Positions 35,620-46,885 of a stretch of DNA of 64,000 bases are shown piece after piece (position 1 is the stretch's first letter; every line of letters starts with the position of its first letter). A model generated the notes under the pieces. It saw only the letters and a program-made list of their open reading frames with translations, was not told where the DNA came from and ran no database searches. The DNA comes from Meconema thalassinum (lineage: Eukaryota > Arthropoda > Insecta > Orthoptera > Tettigoniidae): positions 126,949,572-127,013,571 of the forward strand of contig OX336389.2 in the NCBI GenBank assembly GCA_946902985.2, in the 5' to 3' direction. The translations under genes and the position numbers were made by a program.

Positions 35620-35955
35620 ATAGTCACCACGGAGGCCCGGGTTCAATTCCCGGCTTTGTCCAGAACTGGGTATACTCAGCCTCGTGAGGCAAAACAGTGA
35701 AGAGGTGGGTTCGATTCCTACCTCAGCCTTCCTGGAAGTGGTTTTCCATGATTTCCCCACTTCTACTCAGGCAAATGCTAGGATGGTACCTAACTTGAGG
35801 CCACGGGCGCTTCCTAGCCAAAACCTACCTCAATTACAAATACATAGTACAGACATCAAAGTGGCACAGGCTACCAAACATATTCTACACACACCAAAAG
35901 TACACGGGGCTATGTGACTGCGATGTCGAAAAGCCGCTAAAATCAACAACAACTC
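35620..35955 (+). mobile_element. tRNA-derived SINE, 5' end partly lost
   Basis: Begins within the tRNA head (ggcccgggttcaattcccgg, box B). It continues with gtgggttcgattcctacctc, the module gtggttttccatgatttccc and 'caggcaaatgctaggatgg', and a tail with agtacacggggctatgtgac and taaaatcaacaacaac. Same subfamily as the copies at 18.4 and 21.0 kb. Confidence 0.85.
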
Positions 35956-37390
35956 CTACTTATAGATCGTTTTGGATTTGTACGGCTCTGCACAAAAAAT
36001 GAAAACAGTCGATTCTGTTTTTGTATCCATTATAACCACATTTTAATTTGAAATGACGGTTATACGATAATATAACGTAACGCCATGTTAATATTCAATA
36101 AACAGGTTATGTGATGGTAGAATAACCAAGTGCTTTAGGCTGAATGCAAAGTATTCAAGGAATCTAACCACGACTGGAGCTAGTCATTGAGAGCATTGTT
36201 CTCTGATTGATTCATTATCGACTGAAGAAAGAAAACAATAACTTAACAAAATATTATAATGTTTGAAACGCAACATTTGTCATTGTTGACCGCCAGGGGC
36301 AGCACCATCTCTGGTGGGCGGAGACTGGCGTGCTGAACGGCTGTATTTCACCGTCCCGCTTCAAAGATGGCGCGTCGGTAGGTCTTCACACTCACTCACT
36401 CGCCTTCCTCCGCTGCCAGCCTGCCAGCCTAGCCAGCTATAAATCTCCGGGACCTTGTAATCACACTCCCATAAATATGAATCCAGCTGCGAAGCAGCAA
36501 ATGATGAATTTCCGGAGCGATTGAGTTAGGAAGAGGAGGAAACGCAAAAAAGAATAGAAAGAACGAGAGAAAACGCCTTTCTTTCTTATTTTTTTACCTC
36601 TTGCATTCTCATTATCTCTCGATTCTCTTCTAACATCGTCACGAAGTGGACGTCGCAGGTGACAGAATGTGTAGGAGCAAGCATCCCATCTCGTCCCTTC
36701 CCATCCTGCATATATAAACTCTCCGATGCTATCATATACATGTTCCCTTGCTGGTAGTAACAAAACCCTATGCTTCGCTTGTCACTGAATCTTTATTAGT
36801 CAAGGTATATAGCATTAAACATCCACCAGAATGCTCCTAACATACGCAAATTACATGGTAATTTTAATAATTTTCCATAAAGACATAATTTAATACAGAT
36901 ATCATGATAGACTGGCTGTAGTTACTGGGGTAATATATGAATCCATTGATTCGAAAACTGCAAATTGGCCGTGAGCTAAATAAGGTCGGAACGTGATTTA
37001 TCTGCTGAGATCGACGTTAACATGCCCGTGAAAATAATTAGAGTAAACAAATCTGCTATGAGCATTTAAAGTACGATATGTTATCGCGGTAAATCTGCTG
37101 GCAGCTCTGCATGGCAGGAACATCCGATATTTCAAATTTTGAATAAACATCATCAGACTCTGGAAGTGCAGCGGGATGCGGTGTTGTTACTCATTTAGAA
37201 TGTCAAACTTGTAATAAACATTTCAATCAAGGTAGCTTTTGGGTTTTTCTAATAGGTACACATTCTTTTTACGTGTGTGTGCATTTAAGGGAATATTTTG
37301 CTACCTGTTGTAGAATAATTTTATCAAATGCTTTGATTATTCATAGTACCTACCGGGGTAGCTGCGCATGTTAACGCGTAGGGTCATGGG
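35956..37390. other. Unassigned region with a GC-richer island
   Basis: The segment 36290-36520 is GC-richer than its surroundings and contains tataaat at 36438 and a short frame (36330-36524). Its properties could fit a promoter or first exon, but no protein family, splice pattern or polyadenylation signal supports a gene. The remainder is AT-rich without features. Confidence 0.3.
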
Positions 37391-37394
37391 GCCA

Positions 37395-37805
37395 TGTGCA
37401 TGCCACGGTTCGTGAGTGGTTATCGTGTTGGACTGCCAAGCCCCAAGCTTGCAGGTTCGCTCCTGGCCGTGGCAAGGTTTTTTTTTTTTTTTTTTTTTTT
37501 TAAGGCGACAAAAATCACGGAGCGCTTGTCATACGATGTTGCCCTGTTAAAGAACCCATTTGAATCCAGTAGACCATGTTCATAATGGCAAAATTAAGCT
37601 AGGGATTTTCCGCCAACACAAAAAATTCCTCCTTTTTCTACTAGAAAGCACTATAGTGTCAAGGAGTTTAGATATCTAACCTCCTTGACTTTCATACCGC
37701 TACAAGGAGCGATAATATTCGACATGCAAGCTGCCCTCTGGGCATCAATTAACAAAGCTTGCACTCGGCACCCAAGGCCATACGATATTAATATTATTAT
37801 TATTA
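37395..37805 (+). mobile_element. tRNA-derived SINE with internal poly-T tract
   Basis: The head has box-A-like tgagtggttatcgtgttgg and box-B-like gcaggttcgctcctgg, followed by about 24 T (37477-37501). The body reads cacggagcgcttgtcatacg, gccctgttaaagaacccatt and a tail ending (att)n. It lacks the 'tggttttccgtgg' module, so it is a separate SINE family. Confidence 0.75.
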
Positions 37806-37854
37806 TGGGGCCATGTTACGTCCGAACTCAGAAGATGAGCGTGGTTTGTTCTTA

Positions 37855-38075
37855 TTGTGGTTGATTAATTTACGGGGCTTTGCAACATCGTAGTCACGTA
37901 GCCCCGTTCTCTTTGGTGTGTATGGATTATTTATGATGACCTGTCTAATTGTGATGGCTGTGGTTTCTGTGTATTAATATTTGAGTCTAGGATTTCGAAG
38001 GAGGTGGCCATGCCTTAAGTTAGGATCTTAATTTTACGCGGTCTTTATTCTTACCTGAAGGGGCGTATATGCACC
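37855..38075 (-). mobile_element. SINE 3'-end fragment, reverse orientation
   Basis: Complement of the common tail: ttgattaatttacggggctt, then agtcacgtagccccgttctc and 'tgtgatggctgtg'. It is 5'-truncated near 38050. Confidence 0.7.
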
Positions 38076-38838
38076 CTTTTAATCACTAGATCGTATGTTT
38101 TGATCACTATCTACCATCCTGTTGATGCACTTTTTGTACAGTAGAAGGCACAGTGTAGGTTATGTGGCTAATTCCTTTGTTGGCCCTGTTATGCTGCAAA
38201 ATTAGATTGTGACCCTTCCCTTCACCCTTCATTGCGCATGCGTTAGCCGACTATCTTGTAGGTACTATCCTACCAGCGATTTGTTGCCAGTGGCGGAAAT
38301 CTGAACTAATGTGCTCCGCCCAGCCACACGCCTGTGATAGACGTGCAGTCGTCGCCAGCGAAACCTCACCGCATGCCGTGTGTGTGCATGTTTCGTGCTG
38401 GGTCGTGCGCTGTGCGGTGTGTTCTCATTGTATGACTGTACATGCGTTCCCTCTCTTGTCCCGCACCAACCCGCGGCAGCCATAATGTGGCGAGCTGACG
38501 TAATGTATACACGACAGCACCGCTCCACGTATAGCGGTAGTAAACTAAATATGAAATTCCTTCGCTGAGCTGATTCGAGACTTCCGAGTGGAACGTGAGT
38601 ATTTGCTGCTGCGCTCGCGTAGAGCGAGTGAGGAGAAAGTGAGGAGACACGATATTGGTCCAGCAAGGCAGTATTCACAGAGAGAATACATGGGTTCCTT
38701 AGTGCTCAATTTAAAAAAAAACTCGATTAAACGCATGAAATGATTTTCGAAACTCTGTTTAAAAAAATAATTTGCCCCTTTCCGGTAAAATAACTAGAAA
38801 ATGAATTAAATAGTGTTCATACACACATTTGAGACTGT
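38076..38838. other. Unassigned region, GC- and CpG-richer at 38220-38650
   Basis: Several overlapping frames on both strands (for example 38678-38265 minus, 137 residues) arise from low stop density in this GC-richer block. None shows a recognisable domain. A CpG-rich promoter is conceivable but unsupported. Confidence 0.3.
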
Positions 38839-38839
38839 T

Positions 38840-39240
38840 TTACCTTTCAGCGTCCAGTCTAGTCTGCAAGCCTCTGTTTGCGAACGAGTCACTTCCATGA
38901 TCCCCTATTAGCAGTTGGCACTGAGGACTCTTCTGTTCTACACTCCTCACCTTGAAATCATTCAACACGGAATCTAACCATCGCCTCCTAGCTCTACGTC
39001 TGCTTCTCTTTCCCTCTACAGCCGAACTCATAAACCTCTTAAGTAATCTCCCCTCCCCCATTCTCTTCACATGACCCCACCATCTGAGTCGGCTCATATC
39101 AACAGCTTCATCTAGCATGTTTATTTCTAACTTAGCCTTTATTTCCTCATTACGAGTACCTTCCTGCCATTGCTCCCATCTATTTGTTCCATAAATAATT
39201 CGTTCCCCAATAATTTTCCGCCAAAGAAAAGAAATGAGAA
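38840..39240 (-). pseudogene. 3' fragment of a LINE reverse-transcriptase ORF
   Basis: Read on the minus strand from about 39230: IIGERIIYGTNRWEQWQE, then DMSRLRWWGHVKRMGEGR and RARRRWLDSVLND (39118-38840). LRW-GHV-RM followed by a basic RGRPR/RRWLD block is the standard tail after the reverse transcriptase in several non-LTR families. Catalytic motifs are missing. It is a different lineage from the LINE at 22-24 kb. Confidence 0.75.
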
Positions 39241-39314
39241 ATGTAAAGGGAAAAGAGAAAAACTCGACATCGACATTTAATTTAAGCTAAGGCATTTATT
39301 ATTAGCCTGTTCTT

Positions 39315-39490
39315 CTTTTTTTCTCTTATCGCTTATCCTACCAGCTCGGCTTCACCCATTGACTCTGTGAGAGATCATTTCTCTACCGTCGCAAGGGCGG
39401 TGTCTGGGAGCTGAACACACTTTGTCAGCAGATACAACTGGGGATGGTGACAGGCTGATTGCTCAGGCGACCACTAACTTGGGGATAATT
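39315..39490 (-). mobile_element. SINE 3'-end fragment, reverse orientation
   Basis: Complement of the 'gataagcgataa' tail subfamily: tttctcttatcgcttatcct, then agctcggcttcacccattga and agatacaactggggatggtg. Matches the tails at 26.8 and 43.6 kb. Confidence 0.8.
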
Positions 39491-40004
39491 AACCCTAGAA
39501 TGGTAGCGTTAGTCAAAATTTGTCAAAATAAGGCTCGAAAGTAAAGCAAGAACTTAAAATCCAAAAAGCACAAAAATCAAACAATTTCAAAATATCAGTA
39601 CAATAAAACCAATCAAAATTAGTTTAAGAAAGCTCAAAGAGTAAAAAACACAATTAAATATTAGTGAAAATCCAAAAAGAAACAATTACAATTAGTCAAA
39701 ATTAGTGAAAACCAGCTCAAAAATTTCAAATAAATAAGTAAATTGCGTTAAAAATCCCCCAGTATGCCTTCCTTCGGAGGGGAAGTAAAGCCGGCAGTCC
39801 CATGTCATAGATTTATGGCATGAAAAAGAACCTTCCACTAACTACACTTGTGGAAGCTAAAATTTGTAGGTTGGTTTGATAACGCTATATTAGTTCCAAC
39901 GTTCGTCGCTAGGTGCTTACTGCGATGACATTAATTAGCCACTTCCGCAGCTAGGTGTCGTGGATGGTAGCATTCGGTAGCAAAAGTAGGAACTACTTGA
40001 AAAA
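39491..40004. other. Unassigned spacer
   Basis: AT-rich sequence made of repeated 'aaaattagt/caaaatt' words up to 39740, then ordinary sequence. No feature was identified. Confidence 0.3.
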
Positions 40005-40165
40005 ATTAATCGTCTGCAGTCCTATCTGAATCACAGATAACACACACTAATACAGCCATCACAATTAACACCGGTTATCAGACAATTTCTATACACACCC
40101 AAAGTACACGGGGCTACATGACCGCGTTGTCGCAACCCCTAAACTAAGGAACCAACCAACCAAAA
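40005..40165 (+). mobile_element. SINE 3'-end fragment
   Basis: Contains cacactaatacagccatcac, caaagtacacggggctacat and 'cgcaacccctaaactaaggaacc', the common SINE tail. It is 5'-truncated and followed by a poly-C run near 40177. Confidence 0.75.
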
Positions 40166-40399
40166 TAGTCAAAATCCCCCCCCCCCCCCAAGAAATAATA
40201 AAAAATATATAATAATAATCAAACAAAATTATTCAAAAACAGTCTCCAGTCTGCTAGTCTAGAGAGTAAAATAAATGTTGACGTAATTGGTAGACTAATA
40301 ATTATCAGTTTCTAGAATCTTGGTGGTCGCTGATGCGAAGTGCTACCGATAGCAATTAGCACTACCGTTCTCGGGGTAAGGAGGGGGAGGGGGGGGGGG

Positions 40400-41257
40400 G
40401 TGTCGTGCCGGATGCGACCGTGCCGGATGCGACCCACCAATTTGCCATCGTGCCACTAGCGACCCAAACACTGATGTATCGGGGAAATCCGAAAATTTCT
40501 AACACATCAGTCCCTGCTAAAATTTCGCTCAGATTATGTTAGGTTAGGTTTGGCGCCGTAAAAATTGAAGAGCTTATTTCCAAAGTGACGTGAATCCAAA
40601 ATTGACGGGTTTTCAGCTTTTTCTTTCACAAGCAAGTTTATAGGTTTATAGCAAAGGTTTTAAGTCGCAATACGTCGTATATCCCATATTCACAGAGATC
40701 TAAAAACTAAGTTTATTTGCTAAGTGACGTAACTTCAACGTGTAGACTATCTATTTCCGATGTGTCTTATATCCATGTTGACCAATCCGATGGCTCTCTG
40801 GACATCACGTGATATCACGTGACAAATCAACTTTGAAGAATATGTGGAGCATCGGTTTGTGTTTGTTTTGTTTAAACCATTTAAATGTTTACAAATGCCA
40901 CTCAAAGCCTATGATAATATATGATTTATTTCCAAAATGTCTTAACTCCAACTTACAGGAGACGATTATCACAATTTCCAATGATAGGAGATTTTTAAAA
41001 CACAGTGCCAGGATGTGCATAAAAGTAATGAATGAAATTACATTATATTCTTAATCATATCTGAATTTAATTATACGAAGAAACAAAAACACGATTTTGC
41101 ATTTCATGGATTTACGTCACTTTGGAAATAAGATCTTCAATTCTTCTCTCGAACAATGGGTCACATGGGGAAGCTACTAGCAGGGTCGCTACAGCACTCG
41201 GCACGTAACCGTACTACAGCCACGATTTTTACTGGCTCGCATCCGCATTCGGCACGT
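40400..41257. mobile_element. TIR or fold-back DNA element
   Basis: Outer ends: cgtgccggatgcgacc at the left, twice in tandem near 40405-40430, pairs imperfectly with the complement of the right end (cgtgccgaatgcggatgcga). Inner blocks pair better: aattgaagagcttatttcca with aagtgacgtgaatcca (40562-40598) against the complement of 41107-41142. No transposase or clear target duplication was found. The exact limits are uncertain. Confidence 0.55.
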
Positions 41258-41420
41258 AATCAGGAGGGGTGAGGGAACGAAGTTTGGAAGGAACTCGGCC
41301 GTGGACTTGTTGAAAGGAACCGTCCCGGCATTTGTCTGGAGGTGAAAATGGGAACCCACACACTTTCAGGACGAGATGGGATTGGAGGCCACGCTCCCTC
41401 GATGCCAGCGAGGCACGAGC
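41258..41420 (-). mobile_element. SINE fragment, reverse orientation
   Basis: The complement contains the module of the 26.5/43.3 kb subfamily: 'tcccattttcacctccagac', 'aaatgccgggacggttcc' and a 'cgaggcacgagct' head element. Part of the head and the tail are missing. Confidence 0.65.
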
Positions 41421-41891
41421 TATTTCTATAGATGCAGTAAGCTTTATGTACAAACATGTTTGGCTAAAACTCTGTATTTATCTCGGATGAGGTTTATAAT
41501 GACATAGGACATGATAACATTGAGTTCTTGCTATAGAGTCCAATGTTAGTAAGTACTTCATTCTTCAGGGAACATCGTATTATGTACTGTTATCAATTTA
41601 GAGGGGGAGGCCGTCCTCCATGTTTCAATCAGAGGACTTTTCTTTCTGTTCTTCGGTGATGGGAATATGAACTAGACGTTGCCTACCTTTACTCTGTGAA
41701 CTCGTCAACGACGGGTATTATTATTATTACCCGAAGGGCCATTCTGAACAATAGTCAACTGGTGGGCAAAGCTTGCACAAGAATTATTATTATTCTATTG
41801 TTATTATTGTGTAATGCGGTATATTCCCACCTACCTCAGAGTATAATGCGACTTTGGTTTCCTCAAGCTTTGTTTTAGGATTTTTCACCAA
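41421..41891. other. Unassigned spacer
   Basis: Contains a short (tta)n tract near 41720 and (att)n near 41790; nothing else was recognised. Confidence 0.3.
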
Positions 41892-41895
41892 TTAA

Positions 41896-42643
41896 CCCAT
41901 CGAACGCATTCCTGCATAAGGGGTTCAGTCCTAAGACACTAACAGAACCAACCAAGATCTGTGGTCTCGTAGTGGTACATTACATTATATGTTATTCTTC
42001 CTTTTACAATTGTGAGGCATATAAGGCACTGGAAATTATCTCCAGCTGTTAAAATGTACGAATTTTTTCATGCAATGTTAAAGGAGAGGGGGCAGGGGAG
42101 GGAGGATTACTTTTCGTTCACTTAGACTCCATTGTGTATCCTGCAGATACATTGGCCAGAGACCATTACAAACGAGGAACTCTTGAAGAGGACAGGAGAG
42201 ACCCACATAAAACGTCAGGTTAAAAGGAGAATATGGGGATGGATAGGTCGCTGTCTGAGAAAAGAGGATGCCAAAGAGAAAGAAGCACTTAGATGGAACC
42301 CGCAAGGAACAAGAAAAATGGGAAGAAAAAGGGAAAGAAGCGTGGAGGAAGAGATGAGGGAAGAATGTAAATCCTGGGCAGATCTACAACGGATTGCCAG
42401 GAGAAGAGACCAATGGAGGATCTTTGTTGCAGCCCTTTGCTCCGACAGGGGACACAGGACATAAGTTTAGTAAGGCAAGACTCCATTGTGGTCCATAGCA
42501 AATGAATCAGTGCCTCAACATTACCATGCGCGGTACCTTAGCTACGGTAACCCCTCTTTACATACTGACACGAGACCTCCTCTAATTTGCACTCGCGAAT
42601 CAGCATGTTTACAAGTGCTGATCGCTGTTTGTGCAGGAATGGG
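41896..42643. mobile_element. piggyBac-like element carrying a LINE insertion
   Basis: TTAA flanks both ends (41892-41895 and 42644-42647). The left end cccatcgaacgcattcctgc and the complement of the right end, cccattcctgcacaaacagc, share CCCAT and cattcctgca with a short gap. TTAA plus a CCC start again suggests piggyBac. Without the 354 bp contributed by the LINE and its duplicated target, the element is about 390 bp and has no transposase. Confidence 0.6.
42137..42477 (+). mobile_element. 5'-truncated LINE insertion with 13-bp target duplication
   Basis: The exact 13-bp duplication agactccattgtg lies at 42124-42136 and 42478-42490. The 341-bp insert encodes the last ~100 residues of a LINE ORF2: HWPETITNEELLKRTGE, RRIWGWIGRCLRKEDA, WNPQGTRKMGRKRER, and WRIFVAALCSDRG before the stop at 42464. 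This tail is familiar from endonuclease-reverse transcriptase LINEs of invertebrates and is a separate family from the other LINE pieces here. The frame is still open, which suggests a fairly recent insertion. Confidence 0.88.
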
Positions 42644-42647
42644 TTAA

Positions 42648-43290
42648 TTGGTCAACCAAGATTAGTTCTGGCAAGCAATGAAACCACTGGTCCACCGAGG
42701 TTAGACAATTGGTTGCCGACAACGCGGGCGTAAGAGGTTATGTACCTTGAGCCAGGTCCTCTAGTTGGCTCGCGCATGGGCACTGGGGAAAACAGGCTAG
42801 GGTTTACGAACGGCGCAAATAAAGTCATGCATGCGTTAAACCGTACATTATCAATATTTGACGTCACGCTCGAATATCTGATGTAACACCACCATGTGAA
42901 ACATTTGGTGCAACTGGAAGTTCCCGATGACCATAAGAAGACTTTGGTGAGGTGACATGCCTTCGAGAATATTGCACTCGCTGCATTGCCTTTCGTTTTC
43001 GTAGGTACTCCGGAGCTGTAACTTTTACCATCTGTCCAGATTGTGTGCGACTTGGCCTGTTTTATAACGAATATCCCGCTGTTTAAACGTGGCACTAAAA
43101 CGTCTCGACTTACCTAGATCGATAGGTATTAGCCTATTTTTTTAAATCAATTTCACTCCTTGAAACTGGATATAAGTCAGAATTGACTCCCCTTGCCCAA
43201 GGCACGGAAAGAGGGAGATGCAACAGGTGTATGAGAAATGCATAAATGACACTAAATATATCTTATTAAAATACAGTAGTATAGGTATTC
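42648..43290. other. Unassigned region
   Basis: A minus-strand frame of 147 residues (43095-42652) has no recognisable domain. No repeat was identified. Confidence 0.3.
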
Positions 43291-43292
43291 TT

Positions 43293-43632
43293 ATCGGCCA
43301 CGGCTGCCACGAGCACTAGCGTGCTACCTCGTGCCTTGCTGGTATCGGGAGTGCGTGGGTTCGAATCACTCCTTGGCCGTCCTGAAAATGATTTTCGTGG
43401 TTTCCCATTTTCACTAGCAAACAAATGCCGGGACGGTTCCTTTAAACAGGTCCACGGCCGATTTCCTTCCCAAATCCCTTCCCCACCCCTTTCTTAATTA
43501 GCGGCCGCCTGTGCCTGTTGCCTGTCACCATCCCCAGTTGTATCTGCAGACAAAGTGTTTTCAGCTCCTAGGTACTGTCCTCGCAGAGTCCGTGGGTAAA
43601 GCCGAGTTGGGATGATAAGCGATAAAGAAAAT
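43293..43632 (+). mobile_element. tRNA-derived SINE, 'gataagcgataaa' tail type
   Basis: The head has cacgagcactagcgtgctac and box B (gtgggttcgaatcact). The module is gattttcgtggtttcccatt, then 'aaatgccgggacggttcc'. The tail is atccccagttgtatctgcag, gtgggtaaagccgagttggg and gataagcgataaagaaaat. It is the most complete member of this subfamily in the window. Confidence 0.88.
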
Positions 43633-43774
43633 AGTTATTCATAAAATTCTTCGTGAAGTTGTTGACCGGAAATATATTATCGATGATATTTCTCGACAAT
43701 AGAATAATTATTGGTATTGGCTGGAACTGAGGAAATGTTTCGTCGTAATGGCAGCACCTTATTACAAGTCCTGG

Positions 43775-43927
43775 GGCACGTACCCTGTCCCTGTCTTTAA
43801 TACAGCTACACACACTACTACAGTCATCACTGAAACATAGGTTATCAAACAAGTTCAACACACACCCGAGTACATGGCGCTGATGACCAAGATGTCCCAA
43901 GTTCCTAAAATGCATTAACAACAACAA
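43775..43927 (+). mobile_element. SINE 3'-end fragment
   Basis: Contains aatacagctacacacactac, gagtacatggcgctgatgac and 'cattaacaacaacaatt', the tail type of the 16.9 kb copy. Confidence 0.75.
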
Positions 43928-44104
43928 TTATATGTTTCAGAATAATTACTATCCTTTCATTACCCAATTCATTTATCTATGAATTCTTTCTTGCTCTTGT
44001 TATTATTGTTATTATTATTATTTAAAATTAGAAGCATCGGAGATCTTTGTCTTCAGCTCCGCGTACTTGTGTGTGTGTGTTGGAAATTTCATATAGCCTG
44101 TGTT
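43928..44104. other. Unassigned spacer
   Basis: Short (tta)n tract near 43998 and (gt)n near 44070; nothing else. Confidence 0.3.
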
Positions 44105-44345
44105 TTTGTGGTGACTGTATTAGTGTGTGTAACTGCAATTGTTAGAGTCAAGGATTGGGGTACCGATTGGTGGTTCTTGGACTTGAAATAAGGTACCATC
44201 CCGACATTTTCCTGGAGAGAGTGAGGAAAAACCCGGGAAATAGCAACATTCAGGATCGCCGCTGACAGCGCCAGAGTTCTAACCTGCGATTTCTGGACCT
44301 CCCGCTCCTCAAGCAGTCGTGGTTCGCAAATTAGCTGGGTCAGAA
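44105..44345 (-). mobile_element. tRNA-derived SINE, reverse orientation, tail degraded
   Basis: The complement shows the head with a box-B-like string (gcaggttagaactctggcgc), cagcggcgatcctg, the module (gtttttcctcactctctcc, 'caggaaaatgtcgggatggt') and the start of the tail. Related to the 16.9 kb copy. Confidence 0.7.
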
Positions 44346-44529
44346 TTATTTAGTAAGGCCTTGTGCTGAGTGTTCATGCTCATGCCGCCATTACCACCAC
44401 GAAGCAAGTAGAATACTGTACACGGTAAGGGCTGACAGGGGAGGATTTTACCTTTACGCTGAACGGAAGGTGTTTGGTGGTGAGAACCTTAAACTGAGAC
44501 TCGCACTACCTGCTGTGTTTACCCCAGGG

Positions 44530-44930
44530 TCTCTTGTTGTTGTTGTTGATTCATTTTAGGGGCTTTGCTACATCGAGGTCATGTATATAGTTTCGCGTAT
44601 GTAGAAGCTATCTGAAAACCTGTGTCACTGGGATGCCTGTATTAGCGTGTGTATTTGTAATCGAGGTAGGATTTGGATAGCAAACGGACGTAGCCTTAAA
44701 TTAGGTACCATCCCGGCAGTAGCCTGGAGTAGAAGTGGGAAACCATGGAAAACCACTTCCTGGATGTCTGAGGTAAGAATATAACCCGCTTATACTCAGT
44801 TTTGCGTCACGAGGCGCGTGTTCCAGCCCTCAGACCAGATACAATATCTTTGCAGAGCAGGGAATCGAACCTGACCCTCTGTGGTGCTAGCCAAGAATGC
44901 TAACCACTAAGCTATGAGGCGGACTTATTA
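44530..44930 (-). mobile_element. tRNA-derived SINE, reverse orientation, complete
   Basis: Reading the minus strand from 44930: cctcatagcttagtggttag (box A), caggttcgattccctgctct (box B), the second conserved block, gtggttttccatggtttccc, 'aggctactgccgggatggta', and the tail ending 'cccctaaaatgaatcaacaac'. It has one of the best-preserved heads of its subfamily. Confidence 0.88.
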
Positions 44931-45172
44931 CTGCATTGAGTCGGAAGAGATTCAACCTTTCGGAGCAAGACAGCATCGTGCCAAGGAGAGGACGGGCCGA
45001 AAAGGAGAAACAGAAAGTTATCCAAGGCCGAAAACTATACTAAGGACATCATTTTGTGGCTCAAGGTGTCTTAATCACTAGGCCAATGTGATTTTGTGCT
45101 TACCGTCACTGTAATATTGAGTTTCGGCTAAATGTTTGAGATTGGCGTAAGTTCCCCTGGGTTTAATACATA

Positions 45173-45712
45173 CTAGGTTCAAAAAGTTCCCGGAATTTGG
45201 TAATAATATTGAATCCACATACCATAAACAATTTTGTGAACACTTCCAACTAAAATTCCGATCTCTGCTGCTATCTCTCCTACACTTTCTCGGCAGATAT
45301 TCGTCACAACATTACACACACGCTGAATGATTGGTTCATTTTTTGAAGTTGATGGTCGCCCACTGCGTGGATCTTCTTGGACACGAGCGCGGCCACCAGA
45401 AAACCGTTTATGCCACGCATACACTTGAGTTTCGCTCTTTTGTTATATGCTTCTTCCAGTAATCGTCAAATCTCTGCAGGAGATTTGTGTATCGAAACAT
45501 AAAACTTTATATTGGAGCGTTGTTAAATGCGACGAACTGACATGCACACAGAAGAAGAAACAGCTGCAGAACCAAAACAACAATCCTCATCTACGTAAAC
45601 TTGACGGAAATGACTTCATGATTCTTGCCAACAGTGTAAACTATAATATCCTTTGATATATGTGAATACATACATACCATAGTAACATTCCGGGAAGGTT
45701 TTGAAGCCCGGC
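45173..45712 (-). mobile_element. Decayed mariner-type element
   Basis: The left end (ggttcaaaaagttcccggaa) and the complement of the right end (gcttcaaaaccttcccggaa) form imperfect inverted repeats. Most of the transposase is deleted. TA-like dinucleotides border both ends, but decay prevents a firm limit. Confidence 0.6.
45179..45436 (-). pseudogene. Mariner transposase N-terminal fragment
   Basis: The minus-strand reading KSETQVYAWHKRFSGGR, then EDPRSGRPSTSKNEP and VGEIAAEIGILVGSVHKI matches the first helix-turn-helix, the SGRPST linker and the second helix-turn-helix of mariner transposases ('WHKRFKEGR', 'DDPRSGRPS', 'EIAEEVGIS'). A stop lies just upstream (near 45446) and the catalytic domain is missing, so it is a dead fragment. 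Confidence 0.8.
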
Positions 45713-46884
45713 ATAAATCACAATCATAACGACTATTGTTAGCTCCAAGACTTACGAACATTTAGCTACATGTTCCATTACTTCGTTTGGCTAAGCTCCA
45801 TCATTGGTGGAAAGAGAACAAGAGTTGAAGAGGCGAGGTCAGACAGATATGGTAACAGTAATCCAGATTAAATATGCGGAAACAAGGTAATATTCAGCTG
45901 GATGCTCCATGATTACCGAAACGCCTTTCTAAAACGACATCGGCAATTCCAGGTTAAATTAGCGATGCTATCCCGCTATACCTGCACTGGCACACAGCAC
46001 AGAATACGTACTGCGGGTCAGTATCATCCAGATTCCCAGGAGTAGTAACTCAGATTTACACTTTTGATCAAAACAATAAGGACACCACCCATAAAGTGAG
46101 TTCTTCCTCCTGCCCTTCAAGTAGTGATTATGCACTAAGAAGAATTATCATTGAAAATTGGGGAGAATGAGCCGACCTTCCGTTTAAAAAATTACAAAAA
46201 TGTTTTAGGTGGAAAAACAAGAAAGTTATTTCTTTCCTTATCCTGTTTTAATCTTCCTTTGTTTTTTCTCTATTTCCTCGAATGTTTCGTCCTACATTCC
46301 TTTCTTTCTTTACTGATACGCACAATTTACAGTAACTAAAAAAACCTGTTGAAGTTTCCATGCATAATTTCTTTTTATGACGTACCGAATATAATTTAAA
46401 TCGTTAGCTCTTCCCTCATCATCTTGCCATCTCGAGAAAATTTTGCTCATCCCTTGGCGTAAAGATGGTCCATATCAAATAATCGTTCAGACAAAAGTTT
46501 AAGTTAATGTATAGAGGACTATTGACTATTTTAAACGGTTTTGATATTGCACCTATTAAGTGAGGTATGATTGTTTCTCAAGAAACTCAATTCTTCCCAC
46601 CTCATTGGTCAGTGGTTGGTGCTATCAAGAAATTTTACTAAGATAAGTTTTTGTCTCTTATCCGAAGAAGAATGGACTCGATTTTTTACATATTAAGAAA
46701 ATTATAGTGATATTACAATTCTTCGAAAAAGGCCCCCACTTCCACCGTCTTTTTCCGATTTGGGCCATTAACGAACATGACCGAGATTTTATACATTTTA
46801 TGTTTAAATTTGGAAGAGAATTTGGGGAGAATTGCGGCAGGTATCGTGTCCACAAAAAAGTGATATCAAGATATGTTAAGTATA
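45713..46884. other. Unassigned region
   Basis: AT-rich sequence with no recognised gene or repeat. Small frames (46151-46339, 46707-46979) have no domain support. Confidence 0.3.
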
Positions 46885-46885
46885 A

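Noticed and set aside
36290..36770. Promoter and first exon of a host gene
   Set aside because: A GC-richer block with a TATA-like site, but no coding, splice or family evidence.
38220..38680. 137-residue minus-strand gene
   Set aside because: Overlapping frames on both strands in a CpG-rich block; no domain.
40530..40552. Telomere-like TTAGG repeats
   Set aside because: Only two units (ttaggttagg) inside a TIR element.
42652..43095. 147-residue minus-strand frame
   Set aside because: No recognisable motif and no supporting context.
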